Shown here: in pieces, positions 10,618-20,300 of the stretch
Position numbering within the stretch: the first letter of the stretch is position 1
Layout: the number at the start of each line of letters is the position of its first letter
From: Tieghemiomyces parasiticus
Taxonomy: Eukaryota > Kickxellomycota > Dimargaritomycetes > Dimargaritales > Dimargaritaceae
Direction of reading: 5' to 3'
Assembly (NCBI GenBank): GCA_027575765.1
Contig: JANBPT010000528.1
Location: 1 to 32,087 of the forward strand
DNA: 32,087 bases
Made by a program: the position numbers and the translations under genes
Notes under the pieces: generated by a model
Told to the model about the DNA's origin: nothing
Seen by the model: the letters and a program-made list of their open reading frames with translations, nothing else
Database searches by the model: none

Positions 10618-12747
10618 ATGTACGGTGCCTTGACCCACTCGGGTCCCGCCTCGTTTTCACGGTCGACGCGCATCTCCAGCCGTGTGTCTAGTCGGGTCGC
10701 CTCGACAACACCCGGCCCTGCATGTCGCTCGGCCAGCGCAGTGCACGCTGCTAACCCGCTCCGTATCACTGTGCCCCCGCCCACCCGGCCCTTGGTAATC
10801 ACCCCCGGCGACACCTCGCCCCCGGCCCGACTCGCCGACTGCGACCCGCTGGAGACGATGATTATGTTAGACCCTGAAGTGGCTGCTAACCTGGACCAAC
10901 TGGAGCGTCAAACACGGCCATCATTGGCCAACATGTCACAGCAGCCCGAGATCCGCTGGGAATTCCGCGGGTCTCTGATTGACTACGTGGTCAGCCTCCA
11001 CGGCAAGCTGCGTCTACAGCAGGACACCCTCTACCTGACCGTAAACCTGATGGACCGCTACCTCTCAACTCGAATCCTGCATGGGACGATGCTGCAGCTG
11101 CTAGTAGTGGCCTGCCTGTGGATTGCCAGTAAGCTCGAGGAGAGAAAGCAGCGGGTCCCGCGACTCGAGGAGCTGGTATACGCCGGGAGCGGCGCCTACG
11201 ACCGACCCCAGTTGAAGCGCATGGAGGTGGAGGTCATGGACACCCTCAAGTACGCCCTGCGCCACCCGTCCCCGGAACTGTTTCTACAGCGGCGCGCGCT
11301 GGTCGCGGGCGAGGCCGACCTGACACTAAATGTGGCCCGGTACCTGATTGAGCACTCACTGTACGACGTGGCCTTCCTAGCGTACCTTCCCTCCACGGTG
11401 GCCGACGCCGCCCTCACCCTGGCTCGGTCCTTGCTGGGCGTGTACGGCGGGGACCGAGTGGCGGCGGTCAGCGAGCCTGACCCCGACCTCCGGGCCTGCG
11501 CTGCTCAGTTGCGCGCCCGTATTCCCTCCGTTTCCACCGTTCTCCACACCAAGTACAGTACCGCCGCGTTCAGCGAGGCCAGCATCATCGTAGGCTACTG
11601 TGTCGGTGTCGATCTATCTCCCTCCAACTGTTCCTCGCCGACCTCATCGCTGCCCAGTTCCCCCTGCGTCTCGGTCACCACCCCCTCACCGCTGGCCGCG
11701 TCCACCCAGAGTGTCTCTTCCGACCGGTCAGGTTGCGTGGACTACAAGGAGAACCTGTCGGACTTTTACGTGCAGCACGCCGGCACAGGCCCGTCAACCA
11801 CCGTGACCTGCAGCGAATCATCCAGTAGCTCCCCGCCGCATCCGCATAGGAACGACGTGGACCCCGCATCTGCTGCGACTGGCATCGACCTCCCCAGCTG
11901 GGGCTATCAGCATCCCACCCAGGTCATTTCCCCACCCGAGTACGCTGCGGGGGCCCCCCACTATTCGGCTTTCCCAGGGCCCCACCTGCCTGCGTCGCAT
12001 GGTGCTGGCCCGTTCCACCATAGCCCGTCACGCTCCGGGTACGCTCCCCCAGCCCTGCCTGGACCATCTTCAGCTACCCACGCCGCCCCCCGCGACCAGC
12101 AGCCCTCATCGTCCGCTACAACCAGCTACTCGACGGCCACCACTAACGCACCTCAATCCTCCGCCGTCGCGCCGGCCTACCATCCCGCGTACCACGCCCC
12201 CGCCGGACGGACCGACTACGGTGGTGCCGTCTACTATTACCCGTTCGCCCACCCGCATTCCCTACCCCCTCCGTCCTATGCCTATGCCCCCTACCACCAG
12301 CTTCCCACTGTGGGCGGTCCACCGTCCGAACATATGGGTCCGGGGGCTACCGTCTACCCCTTCACACCCGGGTACGGCTACCACGTGCCGTATGCCCCTC
12401 CGCCGCCACCTCCGATGTCGGATTGGTCGGCCCCGACCCCTACTGCTGCCACACCCTACCCAGGTCCCTGGGGGCCCAACCCTTACCCAGCGCCACACTC
12501 GGGGTCGTCGACCCACTCGGAAACCACCGTGCACACCAACCATACACCGGCTACCATGCACCCAACTGGCGGGCTCTCGTCACACTACCACCCGTATAGC
12601 GTTGCTGCCGCGGCGAGCGCTTACCATCCGCCGCAGCCCGGTTATGGCAAGCCGCCTATGACGACGACCCTGCCGCCGTTCCACCCGAGCGTATATCACC
12701 CAGGCAACTACCCGCCCTACGCGTCAGGTCCCTCTAACTACGCTTGA
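10618..12747 (+). CDS. G1/S-type cyclin (Cln/Puc1-like) with long low-complexity tail
   Basis: Intronless frame of 709 residues. I start at ATG 10618, with A at -3 (ACCATCATG); the frame is open a few codons further up but has no earlier ATG. After a Ser/Pro-rich N-terminus, the cyclin N-box spans about residues 108-218. It shows DRYLS, WIASKLEERKQRVP with the CDK-contact Lys, and the partner Glu in RMEVEVMDTL, followed by the HPSPELFLQ motif typical of fungal Cln/Puc1 cyclins. A C-terminal cyclin fold follows to about 330. Residues 377-379 form a KEN box (YKENLSD), a possible APC/C degron. The rest is Ser/Thr-rich, then Pro/Tyr/His/Gly-rich and disordered. By family it should activate Cdk1/Cdc28 at G1/S. 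Pcl-type cyclins are a weaker alternative. The tail makes it much longer than most Clns. Confidence 0.88.
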   Translation: MYGALTHSGPASFSRSTRISSRVSSRVASTTPGPACRSASAVHAANPLRITVPPPTRPLVITPGDTSPPARLADCDPLETMIMLDPEVAANLDQLERQTRPSLANMSQQPEIRWEFRGSLIDYVVSLHGKLRLQQDTLYLTVNLMDRYLSTRILHGTMLQLLVVACLWIASKLEERKQRVPRLEELVYAGSGAYDRPQLKRMEVEVMDTLKYALRHPSPELFLQRRALVAGEADLTLNVARYLIEHSLYDVAFLAYLPSTVADAALTLARSLLGVYGGDRVAAVSEPDPDLRACAAQLRARIPSVSTVLHTKYSTAAFSEASIIVGYCVGVDLSPSNCSSPTSSLPSSPCVSVTTPSPLAASTQSVSSDRSGCVDYKENLSDFYVQHAGTGPSTTVTCSESSSSSPPHPHRNDVDPASAATGIDLPSWGYQHPTQVISPPEYAAGAPHYSAFPGPHLPASHGAGPFHHSPSRSGYAPPALPGPSSATHAAPRDQQPSSSATTSYSTATTNAPQSSAVAPAYHPAYHAPAGRTDYGGAVYYYPFAHPHSLPPPSYAYAPYHQLPTVGGPPSEHMGPGATVYPFTPGYGYHVPYAPPPPPPMSDWSAPTPTAATPYPGPWGPNPYPAPHSGSSTHSETTVHTNHTPATMHPTGGLSSHYHPYSVAAAASAYHPPQPGYGKPPMTTTLPPFHPSVYHPGNYPPYASGPSNYA

Positions 12748-14083
12748 GTTGGCGATGGTGGGAGGGGGGAGTGGTCCGCCTTGCAATGTTCCGTCTTCTC
12801 TATTTTCCTTATTTCACTCTACCTTCAACATCACCATCGCCCTGCATTCCCCAATATCTTCACCGCTTACCCATCCCTCCCCCTCCCCTCTATGCACCCT
12901 CGCTAGGACTGACTCTCTCCTATCATCTCGTACCTCCCCTTTCTCTGTATCTTATATCTCCCCTTCGTTCATACATATCACCATTTCACGCACTAATTTA
13001 TTTTGCATACCTCTCCTTCCTTACTTCTCTACTTTCGCTTGCCCATCACCCTCCTTCGTTCTATCCACGCCACCACATTCCGTCGCTTCTACCCATATCC
13101 CAGCCATCTCTTTATTTTCATATCTGTTATATCATAGACCCCCCTAATATGCTGTTTTCAAGACCCTATCTTGGCAACGACACCCACCCTACCCTACTGC
13201 ATTAAACCATTACATATCTCTATTCTGGTGCCCAATGGTATCTTTCGTGCAGGGTTTCTAGTTGGCTGAATTTCTCCACGTTGTGTTGAGACCATAACCT
13301 GTCCATTATTTGGCAGGTTAGCCCCTTCAGATATGTTTATTAGTCCTTCGGTGTCTAAGTGGTGATGTCAATCGTAAGCAATGAATTGCCGTTTTTCAGC
13401 CCCCCCCCGCCCCTCAGCTACCTAGAAACCACAGATGTTTCTCGGTTCCTTATCCGCTAAGGCGGTTTCGTTCGGAAACGGACGACCCAGCAGATCCCTC
13501 CAGTTGTAAGTATCTGCTAGTCATTTCAACTTTACAACCACGATGACTACGTTTTTTTCTCCATTTACCCTGGCTCGAAGTCGACCCCACTCCGCCGTGA
13601 CGGTAGAGTCGACGGCGGCCTCCTTTTAACTACACCCGCTGGAAACTTTGTCACCTTCCAACCCACGTATATAAGACAGGTTTAAATTAATTTTTATTCG
13701 TTTATAATTAACTTGACGAAGTTACCCTTGCGCCCAACTCGTCTGTCACCAGCAGCCCCTCGGTAAGGTACTTTGTCTGCACCCCCCCTCCCTCGGACGG
13801 CACACCTCCGTTGCATTACAACATGCCGGAATTTTAGTAATTCATAACATGTACGGGTTAAGGTTTTATAATGATCCTCTCGAGCGGGGTATATTTTTAA
13901 ACTAAAGGATCTGAAATAGTACGTGTCATCTTATTACAATGGTCTAGTGGCGTCGCGCATAGTGTGCGTGTTTATAGTATGGTAGGACTGCCAAAAAAAT
14001 TATATCTCGAGTTGCTCTAATTGTTTATGGAGTAGCTAGGATCGTGGATGATAAGCGGGGATGGGGGGGGGAAGATGACAGCT
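12748..14083. other. Intergenic: cyclin 3' region, then AT-rich DNA
   Basis: To about 13210 the plus strand stays C/T-rich and probably is the cyclin 3' UTR. From about 13530 the DNA turns AT-rich, with a TATA-like block at 13668-13675 (TATATAAG) that has no plus-strand gene after it. The last part likely holds the 3' end of the minus-strand secreted-protein gene. No protein-like frame was seen. Confidence 0.5.
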
Positions 14084-14587
14084 CTAGACTGCGTCGGTGC
14101 GGGAGCCAGTACGGGCGGATTCAGCCGCACTGCGAAAAGCATCTGATTGACTGCGCCTGTAGGGCGGAGGGCCGAAGATGGCCTCGGTCGACCCCTGGTG
14201 CGATACCACAACCTCTTGCGCATTATTCGCCTCGGCCTTGTCCGCTCTCCCCGAGGGCGCGAACGATCTGTCCGGAATTGCGCCAGTACCGCCGGCCTGC
14301 TTTCCACTTTTGCCACCGGGCGTGGCAGCCTGGTTACTCGGTATTACCTTAGACAGGTCAACTACGACGGGATTGTACTTGGCGGTCCGCTGGACATCGT
14401 AGTCGTCCAGCTTGACGAGTAGTGGGTGCTTGGTATCAAGGAGGCCTACCTGAGAGTGGCGGTGGCCCGGGATATCAGAATAGTCGATGGCGACCACGTT
14501 GTCCACCAGGGCCGTCTTACGGCGGAAGCTGGTAGCATGGGCGGAGGTAGCCAACAGAACGGCGAGGAGGATAGCAGCGGTCTTCAT
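14084..14587 (-). CDS. Small secreted protein, unknown family
   Basis: Intronless frame of 167 residues with ATG at 14587 and TAG at 14084; A at -3 supports the start. Residues 1-18 (MKTAAILLAVLLATSAHA) form a classic signal peptide with an AHA|TS cleavage site, so secretion is likely. The mature part has no cysteine. A block with V/L/D-rich pattern (VGLLDTKHPLLVKLDDYDV, then NPVVVDLSKVI) at about 47-83 looks foldable. It is followed by a Gly/Ala/Ser-rich, charged and probably disordered tail with FGPPPYRR. I recognise no domain. It could be a cell-wall or effector-like protein, but nothing in the sequence decides this. Confidence 0.75.
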   Translation of the reverse strand: MKTAAILLAVLLATSAHATSFRRKTALVDNVVAIDYSDIPGHRHSQVGLLDTKHPLLVKLDDYDVQRTAKYNPVVVDLSKVIPSNQAATPGGKSGKQAGGTGAIPDRSFAPSGRADKAEANNAQEVVVSHQGSTEAIFGPPPYRRSQSDAFRSAAESARTGSRTDAV

Positions 14588-14640
14588 GATTATAGGGATG
14601 TCGGGTGACCGGTGAGATTGGATAAGCGATGCAAAAAATA

Positions 14641-14661
14641 ATGATATTTAAATTAAATAGA
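14641..14661 (-). promoter_or_regulatory. AT-rich core promoter candidate of the secreted-protein gene
   Basis: About 55-75 bases upstream of the ATG at 14587 the minus strand reads TATTTAATTTAAATATCAT, the only TATA-like stretch close to this start. A short leader is implied. Assignment rests on position and composition only. Confidence 0.4.
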
Positions 14662-14960
14662 AATCATAAGATTGAAGTCATAGGGGTCGGTCGTAATGAT
14701 GGGCGCGTTTTCATTACGGAGCAGAGGCATGTTGTTTGTCAGGAAGGGAATCGACGATGTATTTTATATGAGGGAGGGGGAGGGATTTGTGCAGCCCTAT
14801 GTCGTAGTATCTTTGACAATGTTCCCCTGGTGCGTGTGGCGGGGAAGCAGTTTAATCGAATGGTTAAGCCTGACGGCCAGTACGCCTGACCAAGGTCCGC
14901 AACATTTGCTCATCAAGTATTGATTTGGGGATGATCCGGAGATACGAGAGGCCGACTTCC

Positions 14961-14978
14961 ACACACACACGCACACAC
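14961..14978 (+). repeat. (AC)n dinucleotide repeat
   Basis: Alternating AC units with one interruption (ACACACACAC followed by GCACACAC). A short microsatellite in intergenic DNA. Confidence 0.75.
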
Positions 14979-15212
14979 CCTCCATTAGAGCCGTTTCAGA
15001 AGAGCCAAGTGGTGCCTACCTGTCCCTACTCCGTATTTAATCTATACGTTAGGGGGAAGGGTGAAGAGAAGCGGGGAGGAGGGAGGGACAGCACATGAGG
15101 GTACATCAGCAGCCGTTGGAACTGATTCGAGATGGTGGTTTTCTGAGTCGGAGAGGACTGGCGAAACGCCGTGTTTTCGCCACCTAGCTACTTCTTGCCA
15201 AGGATCTTGGCC

Positions 15213-15458
15213 ATGCTTCTACTCTGCCTTGCCAATTCAGCCTCCTTCGCTCGGAGTGACCAGCCTCAGTCGTTCACGTCGGGTGACCAAGGGGAGTCGC
15301 ATGGTGAGAATATGAGAACGTTAATATACACGGTCGGTTATCGAAAGGGGAGCGTGGAAATTCTATCTGATCAGGGCCCTACTCCTGCCGCGATCCGAAG
15401 GAGAAGCGCCAGTGCAGTCGAAAAGAGAGCTACAAGGGAGTGCCTCGTGTCTGCTTGA
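15213..15458 (+). CDS. Possible short secreted peptide gene (weak candidate)
   Basis: ATG 15213 has a good context (GCC before ATG) and opens MLLLCLANSASFARSDQPQS, which resembles a short signal peptide with cleavage near SFA|RS. The frame gives 81 residues to TGA at 15458. A donor-like GTGAGAAT occurs near 15304, so this may instead be a first exon of a spliced gene whose other exons I could not find. There is no recognisable domain and no clear promoter. I rate it as plausible but unproven. Confidence 0.25.
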   Translation: MLLLCLANSASFARSDQPQSFTSGDQGESHGENMRTLIYTVGYRKGSVEILSDQGPTPAAIRRRSASAVEKRATRECLVSA

Positions 15459-16017
15459 TGAGGTGTCGGTCCCTTGTAATTCAAGACGCCTAATCAGCCA
15501 TACATGACGCTTTACTACCGCCTCCTGCCAGGTCCCGACGTGGCTGGGCTAACCTCCCCTCCTGGATAAGCCATACCCTTCCCCTGTTGATGCACTCACT
15601 GTCCACTCCAACGTACCTTTGCAGCTAGGGCGTAGAGGCTGGTCTGCAGCTGAAAAGCCACTGCTGGGGAGAGAAGGCAGGAGCGTGCACAGGAATTGAG
15701 GGTATTGGGAGCTGTGGGACGAACAAGCCACTGTCGCCACAATGTAGGGGAAGGGATCGCGTCACATAGGGTGGTGGAACCAACCGATCCTGATGCAACC
15801 CGCCAGCCTACTGTCCTACAGCTTGTGCTACATATGGTAGTGGTGACGTTCCACCATACTAGTCAAACCGGCCGTCGTTCCAGAGCTTCAGCCCGTATTC
15901 CCCTCTTAAGTTCTAGCTAGCGAGATTCTGCTTCTACCATTTGTTCTGTTACCGGCTCTACCTGCGCTTGTTATACACTTACCCCCCGCCCTCCTTCACG
16001 AACTACGTTACATCGCC

Positions 16018-17134
16018 ATGGGGCCCACCGCGCTCAAGGCCTGCGCCATCACCGTGAACCTCCTCTTCTACATCTTTGGTGGCGACAAACTATGGGACGC
16101 CTCCAAGTTCACCGCAGTCGATGACCGGTAAGTTGAAGAGACCGACGCTGCTGACCCACTCGGTGCAAATGCTGAGACCCGTCGGTCCCCACCCCACAAG
16201 GTATATCATCGTCACTAGCACCCCAACTAGCCAGTACATCGGTCTCACCTTTTCCCACGGTACTTGCCTTTTTTATTTTTTTTAAAAAAATATATACCAT
16301 TCCATCCCCCCTCCTCCACCGTCTTCCTTCTCTCTTAGGGTGCGTGGTGGTTCCAGCGAAAGCTTCCTCGTCCCGGTCGACGGCGGCCGCAGCGTTACTT
16401 TCCAAGGCACTCTGGATACCAAAACTCTGGGCGGTGCCGGGTTCGCCTCTCAGCGCACGGAGGTCATCGACGACCAAGGTAAGCCCCTCAATCTGACCGG
16501 GGCCGCCAGCCTTCGTCTAACCGTCAAGGTCCCTGACGCTATCGACCAGCCACCGTTAGCTGCCGGGAATGCTGGTCCTGGCAGTGACCAAGGTGTGGAG
16601 CCCGAGGGCGGTAAATACTACGCGATCAACCTCCATGATGATCCGGCCGCGGCGCAGCCCGAAGGCCGACGCAACAGCTCCGTCGAGTTCAAATACGTGT
16701 TCCAGGTCCCCAGCCATAGCGAGGACATCAAAGGCAACGGCTACAGTGGTGCTACAAGGAGCCATCGTCCCGTCTCATCAGCCGGTGCATTGTTGGTTAT
16801 CGATGCCCCGTTGCACGATTTTAAACCTTACTACCGCGGGCGTCCCCTGGGCCAGCCCACACCAAACGATCCTTCGGGCGCCGATGCCATTTCCGAAATC
16901 ACTCAGATGCCGCCCGGAAGCGATAATAGCGCGCAGGTGACGTTTAAAGATACCACATCTGCTGCGGACCCGCCCCAGCTTCGACTCGACCAGATTTACA
17001 CTGTAGATTTCATGATGGCATCCTACTTTGACCGCCAAAGCGGGCCTTTCGCCCTCCAAATCGTGTCCGTCGCCGCCGTGGCTACCCCTGACGACCGCCG
17101 TCCCCCCGTACATTCCATGTGCGCCATATTTTAA
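16018..17134 (+). CDS. CIA30-domain protein (NDUFAF1-like family), two exons
   Basis: Exon 1 is 16018-16127, the intron 16128-16338 (GTAAGT...CTCTTAG, 211 nt), and exon 2 16339-17134. The splice restores a codon (CG|G, Arg) and gives 301 residues. The join creates the motif FTAVDDRVRGGSSES, followed by FQGTLDTKTLGGAGFASQR. These are the DDRVxGGxSxS and GGFAS hallmarks of CIA30 domains, and the C-terminal half has the expected VIDAPLHDFKPYYRGR and FALQIVSV blocks. CIA30/NDUFAF1 proteins help assemble respiratory complex I; many fungi also carry related CIA30 proteins of unclear role. The N-terminus (LKACAITVNLLFYIFGGDK) is hydrophobic and is not a typical mitochondrial presequence, so location is uncertain. 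The gene ends 170 bases from the end of the convergent rec8. Confidence 0.87.
16128..16338 (+). other. Spliceosomal intron of the CIA30 gene
   Basis: Donor GTAAGT at 16128, acceptor CTCTTAG ending at 16338, with a T/A-rich stretch (TTTTTTATTTTTTTTAAAAAAA) and a pyrimidine tract before the acceptor. Removal joins the two halves of the conserved DDRVRGG motif in frame. Confidence 0.88.
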
Positions 17135-17304
17135 ACACATGTCAGTGACAGGCAACTACCTCGGGCGAATACACCCCTACCTAACCAAAATGATGGGTTT
17201 GCGTGGCAAGCCTGGCCAAAATCAGCTCATCATAGTTGCAATTAAACCGGATAACTCACATTTAAAAGCACGAAGTAACGTGAAAATAGAGACCGGGCCT
17301 CAAC

Positions 17305-20300
17305 TTAGGAAATATTCAGACATATATCGCTCGGGGAACCGTTCTGCCGAATCCTAATGTGCCCAAGCGTGGCCAACACTATCGGATAGGAGGGAGGAGG
17401 GTGGGTATAGCGGCAGAAGGGAAAGGTTATGGCCAAGTGCTCCAGACAGGTATATAAGCCCTTGGCTTATGCCGTCGTTTAAGAGAGCGATTACCTTTTA
17501 TCACTCACCACTGGACTTACCCAATACGTTATAGAAGGCCTGGCAGGCGATGGCCCGGCCGAGGTTGGGTGGGACCACTTCAGAAAATGTACAGTGGGTC
17601 TCCAGCGTGGTCTGCTGGATACCAATCAGGTAGCTGGGGTATGATCAAATAGACGCCGCCGTAGAATTAGCGTTAGCCGGGGTAACCAACATGCTCTGAT
17701 CTTGAATTTTTCTCTTGGCAAGCCCCCCTATTTTAAAAATTAATATAATAATAATAAAACAAACTTACTCAAGGAAATTGGCCCGGTCACGGTCTAGCTC
17801 GTCGGCCCGGGTACTATCTTCCGTTGGGACACTAGGCGTCGTATTAAGCCCGAGGGCATGACTACTCACATGTGAGTCCTCCTCTGTTGCGAGTAGAGCG
17901 AAGTATGTCAGAGTGAGGGGATGGTTACGGGTTATTCGGGAATTTGGACGGGGATAGGACAGGATGGAACCAAGGAGGGGAGGGATCGGATAGAATGCGC
18001 CACTTACCAGGAATGGCCGACTCCCAAGTCGGGACTTCCCCGAGGCGACCAGGGCGGCCCTCGGAAAAAGTGAGCCGGGGGACTGAGGCAAGTGACAGGC
18101 GGCTGCGTAGCCCCGTGGGCCTATATATTAAGGCCGCCGGGTGAGGAATAGGTATGGCGAGAGTGGAGGGCGGGGGGAGAGAGAAAGAGAGACAGATAGC
18201 ACAGGAAGGGGTTAAGGGCGATGTAGCTTAAAGGGTTTATGCGACAAGCCGCTTTACCTCCAGACTACTCTAATGACATAGTGTCTATGGCCCGTATCAC
18301 GGTTTACGTTTGCAGGATGCTGTGGGGACCGCCATGAATCCGTTCAAACTGAAAGGCCAGGTCGGCAAGGGAGCTGCGATCGTTATGCGACGAGATGCCT
18401 GTAAGGTAAGGGGTTGGGGAGTACCGGGTCCAGGGCGGAATGTGATCATATGGTGATAAGCGGGTGCGGGGTTAGAGCTACCAGCCTCTATAATCCTCCT
18501 TACCACGGTCCGCCATTTTCGTTATCCCTTCACAATTGAAGGGTTGATTTGGCTGTACCTAGGGTTCGGCTGGTGCTCACACTCCAGGGAGGGAGCGGCC
18601 GGGCCATGCTGTTTTCTATCTCTGAGTCGGGTATCGCCTCAGCACGGGCTTCCTCGGGGTCCGCGTCCAGCTGGTTAAGGGAAATGGGTATATTAGGGCA
18701 AGACGCATGTTGTTTTGAGTGAGCCTCCTCTGAGCCGAATATCAACTACTAATAGTCAGTGAAGACGAATCCACCGGGTGTCGCTGCCACACTTGAGATG
18801 GTGTGGTAGGTAGGTTGAATCCACTTACGCGAAGCACTTCAACATTGGTTTCCTCGGCCATTGAGTAAGGGCTGGCCTCAGCACCGTCTGAGAGCCCGGC
18901 GCTATGACCTGATGATGTGCAGGGGGTTTCAGGTTTTTGGGTAGATAAGGGTAGTGACCGGGAGGGAGCCTGTTAACAACCGGGTATGTAGGGGGGTATC
19001 TAGAGAATGTCACGTGGTCTTGGTTATCCTGGTTGAAATCAACACTGATGCCCCCGCTGAAACCTACCACTCTGGGGAGCTTCGAATCCTACGTGATCGT
19101 TTTCTGGTAGTATAGTAGGCAGGTAAACCACTGGTTGGAGTTAGCTTTTAGAGAAGCAAGTCACTATGTCGTACTCGGTGCGTGGGGACTTATCCCCCCC
19201 GTCAAGTTTTTTTTTTCCTTGATGGTGATGAGTAACGACTTACCAGCGGCTGAGCGTAGTGCCAGTTCGGATGGGAGTGACGGATAGTTAACCTGCGGCT
19301 TGGGTGCCAGCACATGGGCAATCGTTCCGGCAATTCTGGAGGCTGGGTTGACAAATGTCAAGGTAGCGTTTTAACCGACAGGATGAAATAAAAAAAAAGG
19401 TCAGGCGTTCCTTACGTACGGGGACTAGGCTGGATTGCATTCGGAAAGCTTAGGCTTCAATGCTTACCTTTAATCATGAACTGACAGCCCAGGGCCTCGG
19501 CCTGGGAATGCGCCTTCTGGCGGGCCACCTGTCCCATATAATCGCCGTATGGTATACCAGACGAAAAACAGCTGTAAGAGGTGAATAGGCTTTACATAGA
19601 GCACTGGGTTACTGTTGTCGTTGCCATCAGTTTTTTTTTTTTTGGCCTTATAGCCTTACCTTGCATAGCCGCTTAACAGCCAACAACTCCATATCAATCA
19701 CATACTCGGCATCGTCCTGGTACAGGCCATCCACGGGTAGTTCTGTATGGTCGTCGAATAGGCGGCGCTTGCGCTTTTCCTTTACCAACGGTACGTCGCT
19801 GACAAGGTTGTGCCTCATATCCAACTCGGGCCGCTCATATAGCATGTTACCAGTATGGGAGACGGCTTCGCTCGCCATAGAACCCGCCTCGGATGCAATC
19901 GATGAGACTTCCGAGGGAATCGGAAGAACTAGGAACGGATTGCGTGGGTCCGCCACCACCGTGTTCTATGTACCGATTGGGAGCGTAAAAGGGAGAGAGG
20001 AATGATTAGTCATTCCAGCTGCTAAGAACCGGTCTGCGCCTGACTCAGGAGCTGGGCAATTGGGCCTTTAGTATAGCCGACCGGCAGCCGAGCGCCGGGA
20101 GATTGGGGTTGGAATCTTACCTTGTTAACCGTACTTCGATCTAGAGCAGGGTCAGCAAAGAGGTGAGCGTGCATGGCGCCAGCGGCCGCTTCATAATCAG
20201 GCTGTTCGGGGCGGGCGATGGTATCCCCTGGTGCGGTCGCATCGTCATCTGGTAGCGGAAAAGCCTCTTCGAAGGCGAGTCTAGTAGGTGGGGAGATTTG

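Larger units (their letters stand above)
14588..16017. other. Divergent intergenic region between secreted-protein and CIA30 genes
   Basis: Holds the promoters of the flanking divergent genes and a short CA-rich repeat at 14961-14978. One frame in it is listed separately as a weak gene candidate (15213-15458). The remainder shows no protein-like frame. Confidence 0.45.

Noticed and set aside
11999..12661. 220-codon plus-strand frame
   Set aside because: It is a +1-type shadow of the cyclin tail, made of Pro/Arg/Thr from the same repetitive codons, with no own features.
13668..13675. TATATAAG box on the plus strand
   Set aside because: No plus-strand gene begins within the next 1.5 kb, and the surrounding DNA is AT-rich, so this is likely chance.
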